Of a DNA stretch of 64,000 nt, positions 1 to 7,401 are shown one piece after another. The notes beneath the pieces are model-generated. The model worked only from the letters and a program-made list of their open reading frames with translations. It was not told where the DNA came from and did not search any database. Source of the DNA: CAYVOX01 sp964453035. GTDB taxonomy: Bacteria; Chloroflexota; Anaerolineae; Anaerolineales; Anaerolineaceae. The stretch is from assembly GCA_964453035.1 (NCBI GenBank), contig CAYVOX010000001.1, positions 1-64,000 of the forward strand, given 5' to 3'. Made by a program: the position numbers and the translations under genes. The stretch's first letter is position 1; every line of letters begins with the position of its first letter.

Positions 1-66
1 CAGACAGGCATGACTTAGGATCATGTGCCGAAAGGCGTGAGGGTTCAAGTCCCTCATTCCCCACCA
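1..66 (+). tRNA. tRNA-Leu(UAG), 3' part
   Basis: The window opens inside a tRNA gene. An anticodon stem CATGA/TCATG encloses the seven-base loop CTTAGGA, giving anticodon TAG (leucine). It is followed by a long variable arm (TGCCGAAAGGCG region), a T arm with stem GAGGG/CCCTC around TTCAAGT, the 3' acceptor strand ATTCCCC, and an encoded ACCA ending at 66. The long variable arm fits a class II tRNA and agrees with leucine. The 5' acceptor strand and most of the D arm lie outside the window. The anticodon is not TCA, so this is not tRNA-Sec. Confidence 0.9.
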
Positions 67-101
67 CCCCAAAAATTAATACTAGAGAAGGAATCACGAC
101 A

Positions 102-1535
102 TTGAAGATCGAAGTTTCCCCCCGAGAAGACCATCAGGTTCAGATAATTGCTGAACTGGACAGCGACACGATGCTCAAGTTCAAGCAGCGCGCCGCCCGC
201 AAAATTTCCTCCGAGTCTAAAATCCCCGGCTTCCGCCCCGGAAAGGCTCCCTACGAAATCGTCCGGCGCATGTACGGCGACAAGGCTATCGAACAGGAAG
301 CCGTGGAAATGATGCTCGATGAGGTTTACCCGGATGTGCTCAAAGAAGCCAGGGTTGAACCTTCCGGTCCCGGCTCCCTCGAACAGATTATCAGCACTGA
401 TCCCCCCAAATTCTCCTTCCTCGTCCCCCTTGCTCCCCGGGTTGAACTGGGTGATTACCGCTCCATCCGCCAGGAGTACAATCCCCCCACCGTCGCCGAA
501 GAGGAAGTTGACCAGATTATCCAGAATCTGCGTTACCGCTACTCCGTCCAGGAGCCCGTCGAACGCCCCATCCAGGAAGGCGATGCCATCACTGCCAACC
601 TGGTTGGCACCTACACTCAGCCAGTTGAAGGTGAGAACCCCCAGGCTTTCAACCAGCAAGGCGTTCAGATGATTGTCGGCGAGAACGAATTTGAAAAAGA
701 TGACTGGCCTTACGAAGGTTTCACCCGCGAGCTGATCGGGCTCAACAAGAACGATGAAAAAAACGTCGTCTATACCTTCCCGGCTGAATATGAAGACTCC
801 CGCCTGCGAGGGCGCGAGGTTTCCATTCTCTCCACTATCATGGATGTTCACACCCTCTCCACGCCGGAACTCACCGATGATTTTGCCAAATCCCTCGGCG
901 AATACGAAACCGTTGCCCAACTGCGCGATGCCGTCCGCTCTGAAATGCTCAATGATCGCATCCACGAATACGATGACGACTACTTCACCCGCCTCCTGGA
1001 TGAAATCATCAAAGTCTCCACCATCACTTATTCAAACCAAACCCTCGATCACGAAGTCGAACACATCCTGGAAAACCTTGAAAAATCGCTTGCCGAGCGG
1101 CAGTTGGATCTTCCTACCTACTTTAAAGCGATTAAGACCGACCGCGAAGCTTTCATTGAAGCTGAAGCCAAACCCGCAGCCCGGCGCCGCCTCAACCGCT
1201 CCCTCATCATGGATGAGATTGCTCGCGCCGAGAAGATTACCCTCAACATGCAGGAGCTTGAAACCACCGTCTCGGCTACCATGTCCAGCCTGCAGAGCAA
1301 CCCCCAGGAGCTCAAGCTGCCGCGCGGCACCAGCATGAATGACCTCGTTCAAAACGTCACCATGGATATCGCCAACCGCATGCTCAACCGCGATACCCTG
1401 CTGCGCCTTAAAGCCATCGGCACAGGCACCGCCGACCAACCCGCCGAAGTCCCAGCTCAAGCGGAAGAACAGGCTGCCGTAGAGAACGAAGCGCCCGTTG
1501 AGCCGGTGGAGCCTCAGACCGACCCGTCCGCCTGA
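102..1535 (+). CDS. tig: Trigger factor (ribosome-associated chaperone, peptidyl-prolyl isomerase)
   Basis: Trigger factor binds the ribosomal exit tunnel and shields nascent chains. The N-terminal ribosome-binding domain carries the family signature GFRPGKAP (about residues 43-50). An FKBP-type region follows at about 155-245, and then the helical C-terminal chaperone domain. At 477 aa it is longer than the usual 430-450; the excess is a Pro/Glu/Ala-rich acidic tail from about residue 440. The start is TTG at 102, with GAAGGA about nine bases upstream; no better in-frame ATG precedes the conserved N-terminus. It is followed 37 bp later by clpP, the classic tig-clpP pairing, but clpX is not next. 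Trigger factor is the secure reading. Confidence 0.95.
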   Translation: MKIEVSPREDHQVQIIAELDSDTMLKFKQRAARKISSESKIPGFRPGKAPYEIVRRMYGDKAIEQEAVEMMLDEVYPDVLKEARVEPSGPGSLEQIISTDPPKFSFLVPLAPRVELGDYRSIRQEYNPPTVAEEEVDQIIQNLRYRYSVQEPVERPIQEGDAITANLVGTYTQPVEGENPQAFNQQGVQMIVGENEFEKDDWPYEGFTRELIGLNKNDEKNVVYTFPAEYEDSRLRGREVSILSTIMDVHTLSTPELTDDFAKSLGEYETVAQLRDAVRSEMLNDRIHEYDDDYFTRLLDEIIKVSTITYSNQTLDHEVEHILENLEKSLAERQLDLPTYFKAIKTDREAFIEAEAKPAARRRLNRSLIMDEIARAEKITLNMQELETTVSATMSSLQSNPQELKLPRGTSMNDLVQNVTMDIANRMLNRDTLLRLKAIGTGTADQPAEVPAQAEEQAAVENEAPVEPVEPQTDPSA

Positions 1536-1572
1536 GCCCATTCACCTCAGGCCTACCACGAAGGAGGTAAAA

Positions 1573-2175
1573 ATGTCCCTCAATAACTTCAAGAATCTCA
1601 TTCCCATGGTGGTTGAATCCTCTGGGCGGGGCGAGCGCGCCTATGATATTTACTCGCTCCTGCTCAAGGAGCGCATCATCTTCCTGGGCACGCCCATCGA
1701 TGACCAGGTTGCCAATGTCATTGTCGCTCAGCTCCTTTTCCTCAACCGCGAAGATTCCGAACGCGAAATCCAGATGTACATCAACTCCCCCGGCGGCGTC
1801 ATCTATGCTGGCCTGGCAATCTACGACACCATGCAGATGATTTCAAACAAGATCACTACCGTCGCTGTTGGCGTCACAGCTTCCTTTGGCACCGTCCTGC
1901 TTTCAGCCGGAACCAAGGGCCAGCGCTTTGCCCTGCCGCATGCCACCATCCACATGCACCAGCCGCTCGGCGGCGCCCAGGGTCAGGCCACGGATATCGA
2001 AATCCAGGCGCGCGAGATTTTGCGCCTCAAATCCCGTCTCAACGGCATTCTTGCCAGCCACACCGGCAAAACCCTCGAGGAAATTGAAAAGGTCACCGAG
2101 CGCGATTTATATCTCTCCGCCGAGCAAGCCGTTGAATACGGCCTGGTGGATGAAGTGCTGAAATCCAGCAAATAG
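1573..2175 (+). CDS. clpP: ATP-dependent Clp protease proteolytic subunit
   Basis: ClpP forms the tetradecameric serine-protease chamber that degrades substrates delivered by ClpX or ClpA/C in the cytoplasm. The 200-aa product has the full catalytic triad: Ser104 in TASFG, His129 in HMHQP and Asp178 in ERDLY. Each is exactly seven residues beyond the E. coli mature numbering (97/122/171). The start is ATG 1573 behind a strong AAGGAGG Shine-Dalgarno; a longer in-frame reading from 1498 overlaps tig and has no family similarity. It is probably co-transcribed with tig and is closed by a strong intrinsic terminator. The partner ATPase is not encoded in the window. Confidence 0.97.
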   Translation: MSLNNFKNLIPMVVESSGRGERAYDIYSLLLKERIIFLGTPIDDQVANVIVAQLLFLNREDSEREIQMYINSPGGVIYAGLAIYDTMQMISNKITTVAVGVTASFGTVLLSAGTKGQRFALPHATIHMHQPLGGAQGQATDIEIQAREILRLKSRLNGILASHTGKTLEEIEKVTERDLYLSAEQAVEYGLVDEVLKSSK

Positions 2176-2202
2176 TGCCATATTAAAATACCTGATTCAG
2201 AT

Positions 2203-2249
2203 GGGCGGGTCTTTCTGAAGCGTTTTTTCAGCCAGGCCCGCCATTTTTT
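2203..2249 (+). terminator. Intrinsic terminator after clpP
   Basis: A GC-rich stem GGCGGG.../...CCCGCC (2204-2209 with 2237-2242), with an inner CTGAA/TTCAG stem, is followed directly by TTTTTT. It closes the tig-clpP transcript. The T-run touches the ATG at 2250, which argues for the later start at 2265 for the next gene. Confidence 0.85.
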
Positions 2250-2264
2250 ATGAAAGCTTTCTCT

Positions 2265-3059
2265 ATGAGCCTGATTCCTCCCGGCATCAAAGCCCTCATC
2301 CTCGATATGGACGGCGTCCTCTGGCATGACACCCAACCCATCGTGGATATCCCCGCCGTTTTTAGGCGCATCAACGATCTCGGCCTCAAGGTTGTCCTTG
2401 CTACCAACAACGCCACCCGCTCGGTACCCATGTTCCAGCAGAAATTGCTCCAAATGGGTGCTCGAATTGAACCCTGGCAAATCGTCACCTCACCCCAGGC
2501 AGCCGTGCATCTCCTCAGCCAGCGCTTTGTGCAGGGCAGCCGCGTTTATGTTGTCGGTGAGCAAGGTCTCATTGATTCGTTGGCTGAAGGTGGTTTCATC
2601 CACGCCGAAAACGATGTTCGCGCGGTCGTCGTCGGCCTCGATCGCACGCTCACCTACGAAAAGCTCCGAACCGCCGCCATCTTCATCAACCAGGGAGCCC
2701 TCTTCATGGGCACTAACACCGATGCCACCCTGCCTACCGCCCAGGGTCTCATCCCCGGCGCGGGCGCTGTCATCGCCGCCCTCCAAACCGCGGTTGGCTT
2801 CCCACCTGTCATCGCAGGCAAGCCTAACCCCACCATGTACCAGATGGCCTTTGAGCGCCTCAACATCACCCCTGAACAGGCCCTGGCTGTTGGAGACCGC
2901 ATCGAAACCGATATTGTCGGCGGCATCCATGCCGGCTGTAAAACCGCACTGGTCCTCTCCGGTATTGCCTCCTGGGAGGATGCTGAACGTTCATCGTTTA
3001 AAGCTGATATCATCGCCCCCGACCTCGCCAGCCTGGTTGGCCTTGAAGCCTCAGTGTAG
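2265..3059 (+). CDS. HAD superfamily (IIA, NagD-like) sugar-phosphate phosphatase
   Basis: This is a haloacid-dehalogenase-type phosphatase of the class IIA (NagD/4-nitrophenylphosphatase) group, probably removing phosphate from a small metabolite in the cytoplasm. It shows motif I LDMDGVLW with nucleophile and acid/base Asp, motif II LATNN, a cap segment in between, and motif IV GDRIETDI for Mg2+. It is 264 aa from ATG 2265. An in-frame ATG at 2250 is possible but sits on the T-run of the clpP terminator. Neither start has a clear Shine-Dalgarno. The substrate cannot be read from sequence; neighbours are housekeeping genes and give no hint. Confidence 0.85.
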   Translation: MSLIPPGIKALILDMDGVLWHDTQPIVDIPAVFRRINDLGLKVVLATNNATRSVPMFQQKLLQMGARIEPWQIVTSPQAAVHLLSQRFVQGSRVYVVGEQGLIDSLAEGGFIHAENDVRAVVVGLDRTLTYEKLRTAAIFINQGALFMGTNTDATLPTAQGLIPGAGAVIAALQTAVGFPPVIAGKPNPTMYQMAFERLNITPEQALAVGDRIETDIVGGIHAGCKTALVLSGIASWEDAERSSFKADIIAPDLASLVGLEASV

Positions 3060-3062
3060 GCT

Positions 3063-3068
3063 TATAAT
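3063..3068 (+). promoter_or_regulatory. -10 box of rlmN, near-leaderless
   Basis: A perfect TATAAT sits only six bases before the rlmN ATG at 3075. Transcription would begin at or next to the start codon, so the mRNA is predicted to be leaderless. No convincing -35 hexamer is seen, and no Shine-Dalgarno precedes the ATG. Confidence 0.5.
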
Positions 3069-3074
3069 ATCCCT

Positions 3075-4112
3075 ATGCCCGCTCTCATCTACGACCTCAC
3101 CTTCAACGACCTCACCACTCTCCTCCTCAACTGGGGAGAGCCAGCCTACCGGGCTCAGCAAATCTGGCAGGGGATCTACCGCCAGTTCTGGTCCTCCCCG
3201 GCTGAGTTCAGCGCCCTTCCCCGCCCATTGCGTGAAAAACTGAGTCAGAACCTCACATTTTCAACCCTCACGCTCGGCCAGGTGCTCAAATCCACTGATG
3301 GAGAAACCGTTAAAACCCTCTTCCATCTGCCGGATGGTAAATCCATCGAGGCTGTTCTCATGACCTACGATGAGCGACGCACGCTATGTATTTCAACCCA
3401 GGCAGGCTGCGCCATGGGGTGCGTCTTCTGCGCCACGGGGCAAATGGGCTTCAAGCGCCACCTCACCAGTGGAGAAATCGTCGAGCAGGTGCTATATTAC
3501 GCCCGTTACCTCAGATCTCAGAACGAGCGTGTCACAAACATTGTCTTCATGGGCATGGGAGAACCCTTCCACAACTACACCAACACCCTTGCCGCCATTG
3601 ACCGCCTCAATGACCCGCAGGGTCTCAACCTGGGAGAGCGGCGATTCACCATCTCCACCGTTGGTCTCGTCCCCATGATCCGCCAGTTCGCCGCAGAAAA
3701 ACGCCAGGTCAACCTGGCCGTCAGCCTGCACGCCGCCAATGACGAAACCCGTTCCTCCATGTTGCCCGTCAACCGCAAGTACCCCCTCAAGGAGCTGCTC
3801 GCTGCCTGCCGAGAATATGTGGACGCCACTCACCGCCGCATCACCTTTGAGTGGGCGCTCATCCAGGACGTCAATGACTACCCCATTCACGCTCAGGAGC
3901 TCGGAAAGCTACTCAAAGGCTTGCTCTGCCACGTCAACGTCATCCCCCTCAACCCCACTAGGAAATATGCCGGCCAGGCTGCCACCCGCCAGCGCGCTGA
4001 AGCCTTTAAAGCCGAGTTGGATAAAATTGGCATCCCATGCACCATTCGTATGCGCCGCGGCATCGATATCCAGGCCGGATGCGGCCAGTTAGCCACCGAT
4101 TCCGCTTCATGA
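3075..4112 (+). CDS. rlmN: Dual-specificity 23S rRNA A2503 / tRNA A37 C2-methyltransferase
   Basis: RlmN is a radical-SAM enzyme that methylates C2 of A2503 in 23S rRNA and of A37 in some tRNAs. The 345-aa product has the RlmN/Cfr cluster motif CAMGCVFC (Cys112, Cys116, Cys119). A Cys near residue 336 in DIQAGCGQL corresponds to the methyl-carrying cysteine. GEPFHNY and the downstream SLHA segment are also typical. The start at ATG 3075 matches the family N-terminus. It lies between a HAD phosphatase and ftsY, both on the same strand. Length and motifs are canonical. Confidence 0.95.
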   Translation: MPALIYDLTFNDLTTLLLNWGEPAYRAQQIWQGIYRQFWSSPAEFSALPRPLREKLSQNLTFSTLTLGQVLKSTDGETVKTLFHLPDGKSIEAVLMTYDERRTLCISTQAGCAMGCVFCATGQMGFKRHLTSGEIVEQVLYYARYLRSQNERVTNIVFMGMGEPFHNYTNTLAAIDRLNDPQGLNLGERRFTISTVGLVPMIRQFAAEKRQVNLAVSLHAANDETRSSMLPVNRKYPLKELLAACREYVDATHRRITFEWALIQDVNDYPIHAQELGKLLKGLLCHVNVIPLNPTRKYAGQAATRQRAEAFKAELDKIGIPCTIRMRRGIDIQAGCGQLATDSAS

Positions 4113-4118
4113 TATAAT
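4113..4118 (+). promoter_or_regulatory. -10 box of ftsY, near-leaderless
   Basis: A perfect TATAAT begins one base after the rlmN stop and lies nine bases before the ftsY ATG (4128). The implied 5' leader is only a few nucleotides, and no Shine-Dalgarno is present. This repeats the arrangement in front of rlmN and the RelA/SpoT gene. Confidence 0.5.
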
Positions 4119-4127
4119 TCCCGCGCT

Positions 4128-5045
4128 ATGGCAGATTTCTTCAATAAATGGATGGGCGGTCTCGCTAAAACCCGAAAAGTTGCTTTCGGGCGGCTTGCCA
4201 CCCTGTTTGGCGCCACCGAAATCACTTCTCAAACCTGGGACGAGCTTGAAGCCATTCTCCTTCAGGCTGATTTTGGCATCGAGACCACCGAATCCGTCAT
4301 CCAATCCCTCAAGGATAACGTCAAAGAGCTCGGCATCACTTCCTCCGCTGACCTGCAAAACGCCCTCCAGGCTGAACTCATCCTGCGCCTTGATTCCGCC
4401 CCGGTCGTCCAGTTCAAAAACCACCCCGCTGTTGTACTCCTCGTCGGCGTCAATGGCTCCGGTAAAACTACTTCCGCTGCCAAGCTCGGCAAGCAATTCA
4501 CCGACCGCGGCCAAAAAGTGCTCCTTGCCGCCGCTGATACTTTCCGCGCCGCCGCCGTGGACCAGTTGCAGGTTTGGGGCGAGCGCCTCAACCTGCCGGT
4601 CATCGCTGGCGCTCCCAATGCCGATCCCGGCGCCGTGGCTTACGACGCCGTCCAGGCTGGCATTGCCCGCCACATGGACCTGGTACTCATAGATACGGCC
4701 GGCCGCCTGCACACCCGCTTCAACCTCATGGAAGAGTTGAAAAAGGTTCATCGCGTGGTCGGCAAAGCCCTTCCCGGAGCCCCTCATGCCGTCTGGCTGG
4801 TGCTTGATGCCACCACCGGTCAAAACGCGCTGCACCAGGCACGCGCCTTTAAAGAGGCTGTTAATGTTTCCGGCATCATCCTCGCCAAGCTCGATTCCTC
4901 AGCCCGCGGTGGAATGGCTTTTGCCATCCAGCGCGAGCTAGGTCTGCCCATTCTCTACGTCGGTCTCGGTGAAAAACCCGAAGATCTCACCCGCTTTGAC
5001 CGCGAAGCCTTTGTGGAAGGCCTGATAACCAAGAACCAGGCCTGA
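4128..5045 (+). CDS. ftsY: Signal recognition particle receptor FtsY
   Basis: FtsY is the membrane-associated SRP GTPase that receives ribosome-nascent-chain complexes for co-translational membrane insertion. The 305-aa protein is essentially the NG core: an N domain (1-95), P-loop GVNGSGKT (about 107-114), DTFRAAA, DTAGR and the closing LAKLD segment. The acidic A domain of E. coli FtsY is absent, as in many bacteria. The start is ATG 4128, ten bases after a TATAAT. It is followed 26 bp later by prfB in the same direction. Confidence 0.95.
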   Translation: MADFFNKWMGGLAKTRKVAFGRLATLFGATEITSQTWDELEAILLQADFGIETTESVIQSLKDNVKELGITSSADLQNALQAELILRLDSAPVVQFKNHPAVVLLVGVNGSGKTTSAAKLGKQFTDRGQKVLLAAADTFRAAAVDQLQVWGERLNLPVIAGAPNADPGAVAYDAVQAGIARHMDLVLIDTAGRLHTRFNLMEELKKVHRVVGKALPGAPHAVWLVLDATTGQNALHQARAFKEAVNVSGIILAKLDSSARGGMAFAIQRELGLPILYVGLGEKPEDLTRFDREAFVEGLITKNQA

Positions 5046-5071
5046 TTCAACCAAACCTTACAGGAGCAACT

Positions 5072-6158
5072 ATGCAAGACCTCATTGAACGACTGGCACG
5101 CTGCAGCCAGCTAACCCGCGATTTACTGGTGCATCTTTGACTTACCAGCCCGCGAAGCTGAATTAGCCGAAATCCAAAAACAGTCCGAACAACCCAATCT
5201 CTGGGAGGATACAGCCACAGCCCAGAAGCTGATGAAAAAACTGTCAGACCTTCGCGATGAAGTCGAAGGCTGGCATACCCTCGAAAAGCGCATCCAGGAT
5301 AACCTTGAGCTTGCCCAGCTTGAGGATGAGAGCCTGCGCCCCGACCTGGAAGCTGAAACGATCGCCCTCGAAGCCGAAATTTCCAGGCGCGAATTGACCG
5401 TTCTACTCTCCGGTCCGTATGATCGAGGCAACGCCATCCTCACCCTCAATTCAGGCGCAGGTGGCACCGAAGCTCAGGATTGGGCCGGCATGCTCGAGCG
5501 CATGTACCTGCGCTGGGCAGAGCGGCGCGGTTTCCAGACCGAGATTCTCGACTTCAGCGAAGGCGAAGAAGCCGGTATCAAAAGCGTCACCATTGCCGTC
5601 AACGGGCGCTATGCTTATGGTTACCTGCGCGCTGAAAAAGGCACTCACCGTCTCGTCCGGCTTTCCCCCTTCGATTCGGCCCACCGCCGCCATACTTCCT
5701 TCGCCCAGGCGGAAGTTCTCCCGGATGTCAGCGGAGAAGACCACGCTGTTGAAATAAAGCCCGATGACGTGCGCATTGATATTTTCCGCTCGTCAGGGGC
5801 AGGCGGTCAAAACGTGCAAAAAAATGCCACCGCGGTTCGCCTGCTGCATCTTCCCACCGGCATTATCGTCACCTGCCAGAACGAACGCTCTCAGATCCAG
5901 AACCGCGAAAATGCCATGCGCGTTCTGCGCGCTCGCCTGCTTGAGATTCAACGCGAGGAACAAGAAAAACAGCTTGCCGCATTACGTGGTGATTACATCA
6001 AAGCCGAATGGGGTAGTCAGATTCGCTCCTATGTGCTGCATCCCTACCAGATGGTCAAAGATCACCGCACCGATTACGAAACCGGCAACACCGCTGCCGT
6101 TCTGGATGGCGACATCGACGCCTTCATGGAAGCCTTCCTCAGGTATAAACCCGAGTAA
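5072..6158 (+). CDS. prfB: Peptide chain release factor 2 (programmed +1 frameshift)
   Basis: RF2 terminates translation at UGA and UAA. The gene is read in two frames: ATG 5072 (CAGGAG upstream) through CTT at 5135-5137, an in-frame TGA at 5138-5140, then the +1 frame from GAC at 5139 to 6158. The joined product is about 361 aa, the normal RF2 length. It carries the stop-codon recognition motif SPF (about residues 198-200) and the peptidyl-hydrolysis GGQ loop (about 244-246). The sequence around the in-frame stop is CTTTGAC, the conserved autoregulatory frameshift site, so this is not a pseudogene. A strong GC-rich hairpin follows. Confidence 0.95.
5135..5141 (+). promoter_or_regulatory. prfB programmed +1 frameshift site
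   Basis: CTT TGA C is the universal RF2 slippery site: low RF2 lets tRNA-Leu slip forward by one base and restores RF2 synthesis. The upstream Shine-Dalgarno-like stimulator (AGGGGG in E. coli) is weak here; only GGTG is seen a few bases before CTT. Confidence 0.93.
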
Positions 6159-6165
6159 TTTGCCC

Positions 6166-6200
6166 GAAAAAGATGGGGCACGACACCCGTGCCCCATTCT
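6166..6200 (-). terminator. Terminator between convergent prfB and pfkA
   Basis: A perfect ten-base inverted repeat, ATGGGGCACG (6173-6182) and CGTGCCCCAT (6188-6197), has a five-base loop. Read on the minus strand the stem is followed by CTTTTT, which makes it a good intrinsic terminator for pfkA. It may also stop prfB transcripts, though its plus-strand T-run is poor. Confidence 0.8.
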
Positions 6201-6250
6201 ATGCGCTTAATATCAGGAAGTAGACTCTATCCAAACGTTCTCAATCCCTG

Positions 6251-7219
6251 TTAGTTGAGCGAGCCCATCATCTTCAGCAGTTCAACATCCACCGTCTTCT
6301 TGTTCGCCACCACCACCTCCAGCGGCGTTGTCTTAATCTCACCCTTTATCTGCCCTACCAATACCCCTAATTCCCCCCTCACCAGGCATTCAACGGCAGC
6401 CGCCCCCAGGCGCGTCGCCAGGATGCGGTCGAAAGCTCCAGGGTCGCCACCACGCTGCACATGCCCCAGGATGGTGTAACGCAAACCGAAGCCCAGCCGT
6501 TCGCGGTGTTCCTTAAAATATTCTGCCAGTTTCAAAGTGTTGTACTTCGCGCCTTCAGCCACCACCACAATCCCATGCGCTTTGCCAGTTTCATAAGCTT
6601 TAGTGAGGATGGCCTCAATATCTGCCGGGGTTGTATCCACCTCAGGGATCACCACCGCCTCCGCACCGCCAGCGATAGCCGACATCAGCGCCAGGTAACC
6701 GCATCCGCGCCCCATCACTTCGATAAGAAAAGCCCTCTGGTGCGATGACGCGGTGATTTTCAACCGGTCAATAGCCTCCAGCGCAATGTTCAGCGCCGTG
6801 TCTACCCCAATGGTCATATCCGACCCGTACAGGTCGTTGTCAATCGTCGAAGCCACACCCACAACCGGAAAGCCCAGCTTATGGATCGCATACGCCCCCG
6901 TCTGAGACCCGTTCCCCCCGATGACGACCAACCCAGTGACGTCATTTTCCCGCAACGCGCGTAACGCTTTACGTTGCCCCGCTTCCGTCATAAATTCAGC
7001 CGATCGGGCGCTTCCCAGGATGGTTCCCCCTCGCTGCATGATTCCCCCCACGTCGCGGTGTCCCAGAGGCATCACTTTTCCGTTGATCAAACCTTCATAA
7101 CCCAGTTTTACCCCCAGCACCTCAATGCCTTTGCTCAGGGCAGTCCGCGTTACAGCCCTGATCGCCGCGTTCATTCCGGGTGCATCTCCGCCGCTGGTCA
7201 ACACCGCAATCTTTTTCAT
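6251..7219 (-). CDS. pfkA: 6-phosphofructokinase
   Basis: This enzyme phosphorylates fructose 6-phosphate to fructose 1,6-bisphosphate, the committed step of glycolysis. The 322-aa product aligns with PfkA by eye: SGGDAPGMNAAIR near the N-terminus, catalytic TIDND (Thr125, Asp127), MGRGCG and GGDPGAFDRILA. The position equal to E. coli Asp103 is Asn here (GGNGS), while Gly104 is kept. Residue 124 is Ser, not the Lys of pyrophosphate-dependent enzymes. By family rules this favours ATP as donor, but Asn103 makes that less certain. The start ATG has GAGGAGG 7-14 bases upstream. It stands alone, convergent with prfB. Confidence 0.93.
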   Translation of the reverse strand: MKKIAVLTSGGDAPGMNAAIRAVTRTALSKGIEVLGVKLGYEGLINGKVMPLGHRDVGGIMQRGGTILGSARSAEFMTEAGQRKALRALRENDVTGLVVIGGNGSQTGAYAIHKLGFPVVGVASTIDNDLYGSDMTIGVDTALNIALEAIDRLKITASSHQRAFLIEVMGRGCGYLALMSAIAGGAEAVVIPEVDTTPADIEAILTKAYETGKAHGIVVVAEGAKYNTLKLAEYFKEHRERLGFGLRYTILGHVQRGGDPGAFDRILATRLGAAAVECLVRGELGVLVGQIKGEIKTTPLEVVVANKKTVDVELLKMMGSLN

Positions 7220-7288
7220 TTTTCTGCCTCCTCTAGAATATCCAAGAATCTCATTATTAAAATTCTATCATAGGATATCAACTGCATG

Positions 7289-7317
7289 ATGATAATCCTT
7301 CAAAAAAATCAAGTCAA
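7289..7317 (-). promoter_or_regulatory. Candidate pfkA promoter
   Basis: On the minus strand TTGACT (7312-7317) and TATCAT (7289-7294) are separated by exactly 17 bases, about 70 bp before the pfkA ATG. A second, weaker candidate (TTGATA with an AT-rich -10) lies closer to the gene. Confidence 0.45.
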
Positions 7318-7401
7318 ACTTATGACACTCAGAAGTAATTTATAGGAATACTGACAGTATCACCGAAACGCTCCTTCTGATACAATTCTAAAGGTTGCTC
7401 T

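Noticed and set aside
1..66. Long-variable-arm tRNA at the window edge as tRNA-Sec, given selB nearby
   Set aside because: The anticodon loop reads CTTAGGA, anticodon TAG, so it is leucine; Sec would need TCA.
1498..1572. Upstream extension of clpP
   Set aside because: It overlaps the tig 3' end, has no family similarity, and a perfect Shine-Dalgarno points to ATG 1573.
4107..4835. 242-codon minus-strand frame across ftsY
   Set aside because: Antisense shadow of ftsY; it has no motifs and no promoter or Shine-Dalgarno.
5138..5140. In-frame TGA in prfB as a selenocysteine codon or disabling mutation
   Set aside because: Context CTTTGAC, position after 22 codons and the intact downstream frame match the universal RF2 frameshift.
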